Source of the DNA: WQTU01 sp031548835
GTDB lineage: Bacteria; Spirochaetota; Spirochaetia; CADAEX01
Direction: 5' to 3'
Assembly (NCBI GenBank): GCA_031548835.1
Contig: JAVBQS010000024.1
Coordinates: 1 to 21,572 of the forward strand
DNA length: 21,572 nucleotides
This document shows, piece by piece, positions 7,828 through 16,252 of this stretch. Every line of letters starts with the position of its first letter. Within the stretch, counting starts at the first letter, position 1. Both the position numbers and the translations under genes were made by a program. The notes under the pieces are model-generated. The model was not told where the DNA came from. It worked only from the letters and a program-made list of their open reading frames with translations, and made no database searches.

Positions 7828-9869
7828 TTATGTTTACAACAAAAATGTGCCAGCTTACGGCTGTAGTTCTTGATGAAGATGTTGATAATGTTACTAAAGA
7901 ACTTTTAAGAGAAGGTGTCCTGCATTTCATAAAAGTTACAGATGTTTCAGACGATGCCGGCAATTACATTACTACTGTCTCTCCTAAAGTATCCCAGAAT
8001 AAAATTTCTGATACAAGGAAAAGGATAGAATCCTTTTTTAATCTTATCAATTATTCCCCTGCAGATATAAGAGAACTGGATGTATCAAAGCTTTCTTCTG
8101 TTAATATAGAAGAAAGTAATACTACTCTTGATGCAATTGCGGTCGATCTTCAGAAAATAAGGGATAACCAAAAATATTTTCAGCAGGAAATTCACAAGCT
8201 TGAAGAGATAAAGCGCCAGCTTGCTCTTCTTTCCAACCTTGATGAAAATATTGAATTAACAGAAAGATATATGTTTCTTTCTATTAAAACAGGAAAAATC
8301 CCTTCAGCAAAAGAACAGGATTTTATAACAGAATTTCAGCCTATTCCATCTGTGCAGATTAAACTTGGCGAAGAAAACGGATTTGTAACACTGCTTCTTA
8401 TTACAATGAAAAGAGATTCTCTCCGTGTTGATAAAAACCTCCAGAAATTCGGCTGGGAAGATATAGATTATTCAGGCGATTTTAATTCTCTTGGAATAAA
8501 TGCTGTATCTGAAATTGATACAAAAATAAATGAATTCAAAGTAAAACAGGAAGAAGCAAATAATTCTGCGAAAGAGCTTGTTATGCGTAAAAAAGATATG
8601 CTTGATGAACTTTGGGCAAATCTTAGAATGAATGAGCTTTTTTACAGAATGCAGTCTTTTTACAGCAAAACTTCAAGGACAATGATCTTTTCAGGATGGC
8701 TTCCTGCTTCAAAAAGGCAGACTCTTGAATCAGAAGTAATGGCTATTACAAAAGGCAGATGCTATCTTGAATGGAGCGATCCGAAAGATATTAAAAAGGA
8801 AAAAAAGAAAAATCCTGATGTTCCTGTAGAGATGAGAAATCCGAAATTTCTCTCTCCTTTTGAAATGCTTGTTAAAAACTATGCAATTCCTGAATATGGA
8901 ACAGTTGATCCGACTCCAATTGTTGCTGTTGCCTATCTTATAATGTTTGGACTTATGTTTGGGGATGTTGGCCATGGCTTTGTAGTTTTTTTAATAGGAA
9001 TTCTCGGCACAATTATTACTGCAAAAAATCAGACAAAAAGCGGAATTAATAAGCTATGCCAATTAATGATATGGTGCGGATGTTCTGCAATGCTGGCAGG
9101 AGTTCTTTTTGGATCATATTTTGGCTATGGATGGTTTAAGCCGTTATGGTTTGATTACCATGGCATTATAGCAGGCCATGAGGGCAGCGGTGTTGTAAAA
9201 AATATCTATGGAATTCTCTTAATTACAATATATTTTGGTATAACAGTAATTGGATTAGGGCTTGTCCTTAACTGGGTAAACTGCATATCAAAAGGCAACT
9301 GGTTTAAGCTTTTTATGGATAAGGGAGGCATTATAGGAGGCTGGATGTATGGCGCAGGAGTCTATACAGCATTCTATTTTGTAAAACATGATTATAAGGG
9401 GCTTCCTGATCCCAATATGCTTTTTTTTCTGCTTGGCCTCCCTGCTATACTTTTTATGTTTAAACCTCCGCTTGAATTTTATCTGCATAACAGGCATTCC
9501 TCGCATCCGAAAAAATTCACAGTAGCAACTCTCCTTGATTTTATGATGGAGTGGATTGTTGAAATGCTTGAAATTTTCTCTGGGTATCTTGCAAACACGC
9601 TATCTTTTATGCGAGTTGCAGGACTTGGAATTGCGCATGTAAGCTTGATGATTGCATTTGACCAAATTGCAAAAATGGTTACCGCAGACGGTAAATTTAA
9701 TATCTGGTCAATTATCATTCTGATTGCAGGAAATGTTTTGGTTATTGGACTTGAAGGCCTCTCTGCAGGTATTCAGTCTTTAAGATTAAATTATTATGAG
9801 TTCTTTTCAAAATATTTTAGTGGCACGGGAAAAGCTTATGCCCCGATTTCACTGAAAGGGAACAGCTAA
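7824..9869 (+). CDS. V-type ATPase subunit I (a-type membrane stator)
   Basis: Subunit I forms the ion half-channels next to the rotating K ring and anchors the peripheral stalks. The 681-residue protein has a soluble N-terminal half of about 340 residues with coiled-coil stretches, then a hydrophobic C-terminal half with several membrane helices starting near TPIVAVAYLIMFGLMFGDVG. Arg597 in LSFMRVAGLGIAHVSL matches the essential arginine that faces the carboxylate of subunit K. The region around GDVGHG is also conserved in the family. The start ATG at 7824 overlaps the subunit C stop by 4 bp. The K gene follows after 17 bp. Confidence 0.95.
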   Translation: MIMFTTKMCQLTAVVLDEDVDNVTKELLREGVLHFIKVTDVSDDAGNYITTVSPKVSQNKISDTRKRIESFFNLINYSPADIRELDVSKLSSVNIEESNTTLDAIAVDLQKIRDNQKYFQQEIHKLEEIKRQLALLSNLDENIELTERYMFLSIKTGKIPSAKEQDFITEFQPIPSVQIKLGEENGFVTLLLITMKRDSLRVDKNLQKFGWEDIDYSGDFNSLGINAVSEIDTKINEFKVKQEEANNSAKELVMRKKDMLDELWANLRMNELFYRMQSFYSKTSRTMIFSGWLPASKRQTLESEVMAITKGRCYLEWSDPKDIKKEKKKNPDVPVEMRNPKFLSPFEMLVKNYAIPEYGTVDPTPIVAVAYLIMFGLMFGDVGHGFVVFLIGILGTIITAKNQTKSGINKLCQLMIWCGCSAMLAGVLFGSYFGYGWFKPLWFDYHGIIAGHEGSGVVKNIYGILLITIYFGITVIGLGLVLNWVNCISKGNWFKLFMDKGGIIGGWMYGAGVYTAFYFVKHDYKGLPDPNMLFFLLGLPAILFMFKPPLEFYLHNRHSSHPKKFTVATLLDFMMEWIVEMLEIFSGYLANTLSFMRVAGLGIAHVSLMIAFDQIAKMVTADGKFNIWSIIILIAGNVLVIGLEGLSAGIQSLRLNYYEFFSKYFSGTGKAYAPISLKGNS

Positions 9870-9886
9870 AGAGGAGGAGATTAGCA

Positions 9887-10258
9887 ATGAATAGCCCGAC
9901 AAAGGAATTTAAAAGAAAAGTGAAGTTCAGTCTTGTTCTTACTTTTATCGCTCTTGCATTGTTTGCTGTGGGCGGTGTTTCAAGTGCATTTGCACAGGAT
10001 CATACAGCAGTTGACCAGACTGCATTGTCAGAACAGAAAGCAGGTGTTCAGAAATTTGGACTTATAGCAGCAGCTATAGCATTTGGTTTTGGCGCACTTG
10101 GCGCTGGAGTTGCAATCGGAAATGTTGGATCTGCAGCAATGGGCGCTATTGCTGAAAAACCGGAACTTGCTTCACAAGCCCTTATTTTTATTGCTCTTGC
10201 AGAAGGTCTTGTAGTATTTGGTTTTATCACAGCTCTTATGATTCTTGGAAAAGTATAA
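9887..10258 (+). CDS. V-type ATPase subunit K (proteolipid ring)
   Basis: K subunits form the ion-translocating membrane ring. This one has 123 residues: a basic start and a hydrophobic stretch (about 15-36) ending in SSAFAQ, which looks like a cleavable signal peptide, then a two-helix hairpin. The first helix is about 55-82 (GFGALGAGVAIGNVG), the polar loop is AIAEKPEL, and the second helix is about 95-120. The ion-carrying carboxylate is Glu106 in IALAEGLVVFG. It is a single hairpin, not the duplicated four-helix form of Enterococcus NtpK. By eye alignment, the Thr, Gln and Tyr that bind Na+ there correspond to Gly, Leu and Phe, which suggests proton use; this is inference. A strong AGAGGAGGAG site precedes the ATG, fitting the high stoichiometry of the subunit. 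Confidence 0.94.
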   Translation: MNSPTKEFKRKVKFSLVLTFIALALFAVGGVSSAFAQDHTAVDQTALSEQKAGVQKFGLIAAAIAFGFGALGAGVAIGNVGSAAMGAIAEKPELASQALIFIALAEGLVVFGFITALMILGKV

Positions 10259-10261
10259 GCA

Positions 10262-10567
10262 ATGAAATATTTTGTTATCGGCGATGAAGATGCTGTTTTA
10301 GGTTTCGGCCTCGTGGGTATTCAGGGATTAAAAGCTGAAAATCCGCAGGAAGCAGAAACTGCATTTAAAACAGCTCTTGAAGACAATGATATCGGAATTA
10401 TTATTATAGAAGATAGAATTGCTGATATGATACGGCCGGTAGTTGACAAGTATATTTTTACAGAACAGTTCCCATTGATAGTTGAAGTACCAGGCCGGGC
10501 TGGCAAAGATCCCAGCAGGCCGGGTATTAGAGCAATGGTGAACGAAGCAATAGGTATCAAGCTTTAA
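10262..10567 (+). CDS. V-type ATPase subunit F
   Basis: Subunit F is a small central-stalk protein that binds subunit D. The 101-residue length is typical. It shows the family's pattern: MKYFVIGDEDAVLGFGLVGI at the start, then an alternating beta-alpha fold with DIGIIIIEDRIADMIR and a C-terminal segment FPLIVEVPGRAG. It begins three bases after the K stop and has no clear ribosome-binding site of its own, which implies coupling to K. In many operons F lies directly before A; here E comes between them. Confidence 0.93.
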   Translation: MKYFVIGDEDAVLGFGLVGIQGLKAENPQEAETAFKTALEDNDIGIIIIEDRIADMIRPVVDKYIFTEQFPLIVEVPGRAGKDPSRPGIRAMVNEAIGIKL

Positions 10568-10601
10568 AGTTTGAACTTTATGTTCATTCAAGGACAGGAT
10601 A

Positions 10602-11234
10602 ATGAAAACATCCAGTGACGATAGAGTTGAATTAATTTCTGGTATTGAAAACGATGCCAAGCAGGAAGCGCAGCGCATAATAGAAGATGCTAAAAAAACA
10701 GCATCTGATAAACAGTTATCTAAAGAGATGCAGCTTAATGCTATTAAAAGAGATGCTGATAAAAAAATAGAACAGCAGGTTGTAGTTATAGAAAAAAATA
10801 CTCTTTCTGCAATATCTGTTGAAAAAAAGCGTATTGTGCTCAAAATCCGGGAAAAGATAATTAACAATGTTACAGACAGAGTTAGAGAAATGATAAGCGC
10901 GAAGGTGAATGATACTTCTTATCCTGAAATAGTAAAAAGCTGGATACTTGAAGCTGCAATAGGACTTGGAGAACAGGAAGCTGTTATAAATGGTTCGCCT
11001 AACGAACTAAAAATTATGACAGACAGTTTTCTGCGAGATACAGAAAAAAAATAGAATGCTCTTACTTGCGGAAATATCAGACTTATAAAATCAGATAAGA
11101 ATCCCCTTTTTGCCCAGGGTATAGTATTGTCATCAAAGGATAACAGGACAGCATTTAATAATCAGGTGCCTACACGTTTAATGAGGTATCAGACAGAAAT
11201 AAGGAAAATAATTTACAAGGAATTCTTTGCATAA
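10602..11234 (+). CDS. V-type ATPase subunit E, interrupted by an in-frame TAG at codon 151
   Basis: Subunit E pairs with G in the peripheral stalk and holds the catalytic head. The ATG at 10602 opens a charged, helical N-terminal part (for example NDAKQEAQRIIEDAKKTASD), as in the family. The frame meets TAG at 11052-11054 directly after a run of eight A (11044-11051). Reading on in the same frame gives 59 codons to a TAA at 11232-11234. This includes GIVLSSKDNRTAFNNQV and RLMRYQTEIRKIIYKEFFA, which resemble the normal E C-terminus. The full frame is 210 codons, about the usual length, whereas the stopped product of 150 residues is short. No frameshift is needed to join the parts. No convincing separate start with ribosome-binding site lies after the TAG. 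Readthrough, nonsense mutation and sequence error remain open. Confidence 0.82.
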
Positions 11235-11273
11235 CTCTCTGCAAAGTATCCTGAGGTATTATAGAGGTTCGAA

Positions 11274-13046
11274 ATGAAAGAACGGATAATAGGACAAGTT
11301 AAAAGAGTAAATGGTCCGGTAATTGAAGCAATGGGCATTACAGATGCCATGATGCTTGAACTGGTAAAGGTAGCTGATTCCCGTTTGATTGGTGAAACAA
11401 TAAAACTGGAAGGAAATGATGCTGTAATCCAGGTTTATGAAGATACAACAGGAATATGTCCTGGCGATAATATTTATGGTTCAGGAATGCCTCTTTCAGT
11501 TGAGCTTGGCCCTGGTCTTATTGGAACTATATATGATGGTATTCAAAGACCTCTCGAAGATATTTATAAAATCTCTGGCCATTTTATTGAAAAAGGTATT
11601 CAGGTTTCTTCCTTAAATAAAGAAAAAAAATGGCGTTTTGTACCTGAAAATATCAAAGTCGGTTCAGTTGTAGAGGGCGGCACAATAATAGGATCTGTTC
11701 AGGAAACAGACAGGATAAACCATAAAATATTAATTCCGCCCGGATTAAGCGGGACAGTTAAATCTGTTTCTCCTGAAGGAGAATATAAAGTAACAGAAAC
11801 TGTTATGATTCTTGAAACCAAAAATGGCGATAAAAATATCACAATGGTTCAGGATTGGCACATAAGAAAACCACGGCCTGTAAAGGAAAGACTGCCTCTT
11901 AATATTCCTCTTGTCACAGGACAGAGAGTAATAGACACTCTTTTCCCTGTTGCAAAAGGCGGAACTGTGGCAATTCCCGGCGGCTTTGGCACTGGCAAAA
12001 CAATGACGCAGCATGCTGTTGCAAAATGGTGCGATGCAGATATTATTGTTTACATAGGCTGCGGAGAACGCGGAAATGAGATGACAGACGTTCTTAATGA
12101 ATTCCCGAAACTTATTGACCCAAGATCCGGGAAAAGTCTTATGGAAAGAACAATTCTTATTGCAAATACATCAAACATGCCTGTATCAGCAAGAGAAGCA
12201 AGTATCTACACTGGTGTAACTCTTGCAGAATATTTCAGAGATATGGGATACCATGTTGCAGTTATGGCAGACTCTACATCAAGATGGGCAGAAGCTTTAA
12301 GAGAGCTTTCAGGCCGTATGGAAGAGATGCCTGCAGAAGAAGGATTTCCTGCATATCTTCCTACAAGAATTGCAGAATTCTATGAAAGAGCAGGTTATAT
12401 GAAAACTCTTTGCGGAAAGGATGGTTCTGTAACACTTATTGGCGCAGTATCTCCTCCAGGAGGCGACTTTTCAGAACCTGTTACACAGCATACAAAACGG
12501 TTTGTCAGATGTTTCTGGGGACTTGACCGCCAGCTTGCAAATGCGCGTCACTATCCTGCTATATCATGGCTTGAAAGCTATAGTGAATATTTAAATGATG
12601 TTACCCCATGGTGGGAACAGCATGCAGGCCCTACATGGGCGGATGACAGAGGCGAGATTATGGAGCTTCTCCAGAAAGAGGTAAGGCTTCAGCAGGTTGT
12701 TAAACTTGTAGGCCCTGACGCTCTTCCTGACAGCCAGAAATTTATTATAGAAGTATGTTCTCTGTTTAAAAATGCTTTTCTCCAGCAGAATGCATTTGAT
12801 GATATTGACAGATATTCAACTGTTGAAAAACAGATGAGAATGCTCCAGGTAATTCTTACATATTACAGAAAAGGAGCAGAATCGATAAAAAGAGGAGTAA
12901 CACTTGTCAAACTCAAACAGATGAGTGTTTACCAGGATATTATAAAAATGAAATTTAATGTTCCGAACGAAGATCTTAAGCTTCTTGATAAGCTTATGGC
13001 AAAACTTGAACGGACTATGGATCAATTGGAGTCAGTATATGTCTAA
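11274..13046 (+). CDS. V-type ATPase catalytic subunit A
   Basis: Subunit A hydrolyses or makes ATP in the head. The 590-residue protein has the expected length. It starts with GQVKRVNGPVIEAMGI, the beta-barrel domain. The A-specific non-homologous insert (about 115-190) contains the typical PPGLSGTVKSVSPEGEY. The P-loop is GGFGTGKT at 236-243, followed by IVYIGCGERGNEM with the catalytic Glu region, and MADSTSRWAEALRE as the Walker B-side motif. The residue before GFGTGKT is Gly where many relatives have Pro. AGAGG (11263-11267) precedes the ATG. The 3' end overlaps subunit B by 8 bp. Confidence 0.97.
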   Translation: MKERIIGQVKRVNGPVIEAMGITDAMMLELVKVADSRLIGETIKLEGNDAVIQVYEDTTGICPGDNIYGSGMPLSVELGPGLIGTIYDGIQRPLEDIYKISGHFIEKGIQVSSLNKEKKWRFVPENIKVGSVVEGGTIIGSVQETDRINHKILIPPGLSGTVKSVSPEGEYKVTETVMILETKNGDKNITMVQDWHIRKPRPVKERLPLNIPLVTGQRVIDTLFPVAKGGTVAIPGGFGTGKTMTQHAVAKWCDADIIVYIGCGERGNEMTDVLNEFPKLIDPRSGKSLMERTILIANTSNMPVSAREASIYTGVTLAEYFRDMGYHVAVMADSTSRWAEALRELSGRMEEMPAEEGFPAYLPTRIAEFYERAGYMKTLCGKDGSVTLIGAVSPPGGDFSEPVTQHTKRFVRCFWGLDRQLANARHYPAISWLESYSEYLNDVTPWWEQHAGPTWADDRGEIMELLQKEVRLQQVVKLVGPDALPDSQKFIIEVCSLFKNAFLQQNAFDDIDRYSTVEKQMRMLQVILTYYRKGAESIKRGVTLVKLKQMSVYQDIIKMKFNVPNEDLKLLDKLMAKLERTMDQLESVYV

Positions 13047-14451
13047 AATTGATATGGATGAAAAACAAAAAAAACTCAAAACCGGACTTGAATATATTGG
13101 CGTAGACAGGATAGATGGTCCGCTTGTATTTATAAAGAAAACACATTCAGTAGGCTACCGAGAGCTTGTTCAGTGCGTTGATCCGGCAGGCAATACAAGG
13201 CTTGGTCTTGTTCTTGATACTTCCAAAGATATCGTTTGTGTTCAGGTTTTTGAAGGAACATCAGGACTTACAATGCCTGAGACCCACATCCGCTTTATGG
13301 GTGAACCATTAAAACTTGGTGTAAGCGAGAAAATGCTTGGCAGGGTTTTTAATGGTCTTGGACAGCCAATTGATGACGGCCCAATGCCTGTTGCAGAAGC
13401 AGAGCTTGATGTAAATGGCATGGCAATAAATCCTACAGCGCGCGAATATCCAAGAGACTTTATCCAGACAGGTATTTCTGTTATAGATGGAATGAATACT
13501 CTTATCCGCGGGCAGAAACTTCCTATATTTTCAGGCAATGGACTTCCTCACAATGAACTTGCTGCGCAGATTGCAAGGCAGGCTAAAATAAAGGGCGGCA
13601 AGACAAACTTTGCAGTAGTTTTTGCTGCAATGGGTGTAAAAAATGATGTTGCGCGGTTTTTCGTAAAATCATTTGAAGAAACAGGAGTTCTTGACAATGT
13701 GGCGCTATTTCTCTCTCTTGCTGATGACCCATCAATTGAAAGAACAATAACACCGCGTACAGCTCTTACTCTTGCAGAACATCTTGCATTTAATAAAAAT
13801 ATGCACGTGCTTGTAATAATGACAGATGTCTCAAACTATTGTGAATCTTTAAGAGAGATTTCAACAATCAGGGGCGAGATTCCTTCAAGAAAAGGATATC
13901 CGGGATATCTTTATTCAGACCTTGCAGAGCTTTATGAAAGGTCAGGAATGATAAAAGGATTCAGCGGATCAATAACACAGCTTCCTATTCTTACAATGCC
14001 TAATGATGATATTTCTCATCCTATTCCTGACCTTACAGGTTATATTACAGAAGGCCAGATAGTTTTTGAAAGAGAAATGTATAGCAGAAATATCTATCCT
14101 CCTGTAGCCGGCCTTCCATCTCTTTCAAGACTTATGAAAGACGGAATTGGAGAAGGCATGACAAGAGAAGACCATCCTCACCTTGCAAGCCAGCTTTTTG
14201 CAGCATACAGCTATGTAAAAGATGTAAGAAACCTTGCTTCTGTTATTGGAGAGGAAGAACTTACTCCGCTTGACCACCAGTATATGGAGTTTGGCGAAGC
14301 TTTTGAAAGAAGTTTTGTTTCTCAAAAGATGAATGAGGACAGAACAATAGAAGAAACACTTGATAAAGGCTGGCAATGCCTCAATATTCTTCCTCGGGAA
14401 GAGCTGCACAGAGTTACTGAAGAAGAAATTGAAAAATATTACGGAAGATAA
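13039..14451 (+). CDS. V-type ATPase subunit B
   Basis: Subunit B is the non-catalytic nucleotide-binding partner of A in the head. The start at 13039 is chosen over a more upstream one at 12958 because GGAG (13028-13031) is correctly placed, because 12958 lies deep in the A gene, and because MSKIDMDEKQKKLKTGLEYI leads directly into the B beta-barrel. This gives 470 residues, as expected. It contains FEGTSGL, PIFSGNGLPHNELAAQIARQ in place of a true P-loop, and PSLSRLMKDGIGEGMTREDH, where Arg364 matches the arginine finger reaching into the A site. The stop TAA shares one base with the ATG of subunit D (TAATG). Confidence 0.96.
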   Translation: MSKIDMDEKQKKLKTGLEYIGVDRIDGPLVFIKKTHSVGYRELVQCVDPAGNTRLGLVLDTSKDIVCVQVFEGTSGLTMPETHIRFMGEPLKLGVSEKMLGRVFNGLGQPIDDGPMPVAEAELDVNGMAINPTAREYPRDFIQTGISVIDGMNTLIRGQKLPIFSGNGLPHNELAAQIARQAKIKGGKTNFAVVFAAMGVKNDVARFFVKSFEETGVLDNVALFLSLADDPSIERTITPRTALTLAEHLAFNKNMHVLVIMTDVSNYCESLREISTIRGEIPSRKGYPGYLYSDLAELYERSGMIKGFSGSITQLPILTMPNDDISHPIPDLTGYITEGQIVFEREMYSRNIYPPVAGLPSLSRLMKDGIGEGMTREDHPHLASQLFAAYSYVKDVRNLASVIGEEELTPLDHQYMEFGEAFERSFVSQKMNEDRTIEETLDKGWQCLNILPREELHRVTEEEIEKYYGR

Positions 14452-15080
14452 TGAGAAACGTAGCGCCTACAAAAACAAATATGCTTTCCCTCAAGAACGA
14501 GCTGAAATTTGCAAGACTTGGCTACGAGCTTCTTGACCAGAAAAGAAATATTCTTGTTATAGAGCTTCTAAACCTTGTTGACCAGGCTGCCGACCATGAG
14601 GAAAAGGTTGAAAAAGCGCTGTCTGAAGCATACCGCACCCTTGAATATGCTGCGCTTGATATGGGTAAACTTAAACTTACCCAGGTTGCAAGTACAATCA
14701 ATATAGAAAGCAAGGTAAAAATATCCCAGAGAAAAGTAATGGGTGTAGGGCTGCCAGTTGTTGATACCAGTTTTGAGGATTATCCGCCTTATTACAGCCC
14801 TATGGGTACAAGTTTTTGGGTGGATAATTCATTAAATGAATTCAAGTCTGTAGTTCAGGTAATGGGTAAATTGGCTGAGCTTAAAATTTCCATAATGAGG
14901 CTGGCAAGGGAAGTTAAAAAAACTATAAGAAAAGTTAATGCTCTTGAAAAAATTGCTATACCAGATCTTCGAGAGACTGTAAAATATATAGAGAACAGGC
15001 TTGAGGAAAATGAACGTGATATGATTATCTTACTTAAGATGATAAAAACACGTCTGGAAAAGAAAAAGCTTAATAATTAG
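14451..15080 (+). CDS. V-type ATPase subunit D (rotor shaft)
   Basis: Subunit D forms the long coiled-coil axle inside the A3B3 head. At 209 residues it has the normal size. It opens with VAPTKTNMLSLKNELKFARL, the family's conserved start, then a long helix, a middle segment VKISQRKVMGVGLPVVD, and a C-terminal helix ending in a Lys-rich tail. It is coupled to subunit B through TAATG. Its stop is TAG, the only intact gene here that uses this codon. Reading through it would add only eight residues before a TAA. Confidence 0.96.
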   Translation: MRNVAPTKTNMLSLKNELKFARLGYELLDQKRNILVIELLNLVDQAADHEEKVEKALSEAYRTLEYAALDMGKLKLTQVASTINIESKVKISQRKVMGVGLPVVDTSFEDYPPYYSPMGTSFWVDNSLNEFKSVVQVMGKLAELKISIMRLAREVKKTIRKVNALEKIAIPDLRETVKYIENRLEENERDMIILLKMIKTRLEKKKLNN

Positions 15081-15093
15081 CCAGGAGAATTTC

Positions 15094-15582
15094 ATGGATG
15101 GACCTGTTAAAAAAATAATGGTTTATGTTGATGGAACCGAAGGGTCAGTTGTTGCTGCCCAATATGGAATATGCCTTGCCAGGATTACAGGAGCAGAATT
15201 TCATATTTTATATGTTGTAAACACAAGAGCTCTGAGTGATCTTGTAAATGCAAAGATATTTCTTAAATCAGAAGAAGAAGAATATCAGAGAGATCTCGAA
15301 GCAGATGCTGACAGATACTTGAATCATGTAAGGCATCTGGCTGTGGAAAAAGGGGTGGCTGCCAAAACGCTTAAATCAAGCGGAAGTGTAAATGTGGAGA
15401 TTAAAAATTTTGTAAAAGAATACAATATTGATCTCTTAATAATCGGCGAGCTGTCAAAAATCCAAAGCAGAAGAGATGAGCTTTATAATGAATCTGAGAG
15501 AGCAATGAGAAGCGTTCCCTGTTCTGTTTTGATTGTAAAAGATGAAGAAAGGGTTTTAGAGCTTTACAATCAGCTCACATAA
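15094..15582 (+). CDS. Universal stress protein (UspA family)
   Basis: This 162-residue protein has the UspA alpha/beta fold: IMVYVDGTEGSVVAAQYGIC at the start, FHILYVVN as the second strand, IDLLIIGEL near 115-123 and the closing strand PCSVLIVKD. The ATP-binding motif G-2x-G-9x-G-S/T of the nucleotide-binding members is not present, since IIGELSKIQ lacks the second Gly and no later GS follows; it is probably of the non-ATP-binding type. AGGAG (15083-15087) precedes the ATG. The gene starts 13 bp after subunit D and is likely part of the V-ATPase transcript. What it senses or binds is unknown. Confidence 0.88.
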   Translation: MDGPVKKIMVYVDGTEGSVVAAQYGICLARITGAEFHILYVVNTRALSDLVNAKIFLKSEEEEYQRDLEADADRYLNHVRHLAVEKGVAAKTLKSSGSVNVEIKNFVKEYNIDLLIIGELSKIQSRRDELYNESERAMRSVPCSVLIVKDEERVLELYNQLT

Positions 15583-15590
15583 TGTATAAT
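15563..15590 (+). promoter_or_regulatory. Possible internal promoter for the EIIA gene
   Basis: TTTACA (15563-15568), a 16-bp spacer and a perfect TATAAT (15585-15590) straddle the end of the universal stress protein gene. It would start transcription about 23 nt before the EIIA ATG, leaving room for its AAGGA site (15606-15610). Confidence 0.45.
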
Positions 15591-15620
15591 ACGTTTTATA
15601 AATATAAGGATGGATAAAAA

Positions 15621-16070
15621 ATGGCTATAGTAGATTTAATAGCAACTAATGTTGTTAGAGTACCATTAAAATCAAAAACAAAAACAGAAGTAATCAGAGA
15701 ACTTATAGATGTTCTTGATAAAGCAGGAAAACTTGGCGATGCTGAAAGTGTTTTTAAAGCTGTTATAGCAAGAGAAAATATGGGAAGTACTGGCCTTGAA
15801 AAAGGAATTGCTGTTCCTCATGCAAAAACAGAAAAAGTAAAAAATCTTACTCTTGCAATAGGTATAGCGCCTGATGGAATTGATTTTGATTCTCTTGACA
15901 ATGAACCATCAAAACTTTTTTTCCTCCTACTTGCACAGCCAAGTCAATCTGGGCCGCATATTGAAGCTCTCGCAGAAATTGCAAGAATAACCAGATCCCA
16001 GAGTTTTTGCCGTTTGCTTGTAAATGCTAAAAGTCCTGAAGAAGTTGTAGAACTTTTTAGGGACGAATAA
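15621..16070 (+). CDS. PTS EIIA domain protein (fructose/Ntr type)
   Basis: EIIA domains accept phosphate from HPr or NPr. This 149-residue protein is a lone PTS_EIIA_2-type domain: an N-terminal helix pair TEVIRELIDVLDKAGKL, then ENMGSTGLEKGIAVPHAK with the phosphorylatable His67, then LTLAIGIAPDGIDFDSLD and LFFLLLAQPS. There is no attached EIIB or EIIC and no sugar transporter gene nearby. This favours a regulatory (PtsN-like) role over sugar uptake, but a fructose-type enzyme with remote partners is possible. The gene lies 38 bp after the stress protein gene, has its own likely promoter, and is followed by a terminator. Confidence 0.9.
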   Translation: MAIVDLIATNVVRVPLKSKTKTEVIRELIDVLDKAGKLGDAESVFKAVIARENMGSTGLEKGIAVPHAKTEKVKNLTLAIGIAPDGIDFDSLDNEPSKLFFLLLAQPSQSGPHIEALAEIARITRSQSFCRLLVNAKSPEEVVELFRDE

Positions 16071-16117
16071 ATTATTATTTTAGCTATTATAGAATATATC
16101 TCTAACTATGATGGAAT

Positions 16118-16150
16118 AAGCTGTCCGGCATTATACTGGACAGTTTTTTT
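16118..16150 (+). terminator. Rho-independent terminator of the V-ATPase-EIIA operon
   Basis: CTGTCC (16121-16126) pairs with GGACAG (16138-16143) around an 11-base loop, with extra A-T pairs from the flanks, and is followed by seven T (16144-16150). It sits 50 bp after the EIIA stop. The opposite strand lacks a T-run, so it acts in the plus direction. Confidence 0.8.
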
Positions 16151-16252
16151 ATATCCTCTATATAATTCTCTATAAGCATCGGCTATTTTTTACATAAATT
16201 ATTGCTGATTTTAGAGATTAAAATTTATTGAAGTTTGTGTAAAAATATTATT

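Noticed and set aside
10328..10867. A 179-codon minus-strand open frame across subunits F and E
   Set aside because: It is antisense to well-supported V-ATPase genes and its product resembles nothing; it is a shadow of the coding strand.
11055..11234. Subunit E as a deliberate split gene with a separate C-terminal protein
   Set aside because: The first ATG after the TAG (11056) is out of frame and gives only ten codons; no in-frame start with a ribosome-binding site precedes the conserved part.
12958..13038. N-terminal extension of subunit B
   Set aside because: These 27 codons lie within the subunit A gene in another frame and have no family similarity; 13039 has a good ribosome-binding site and the expected start.
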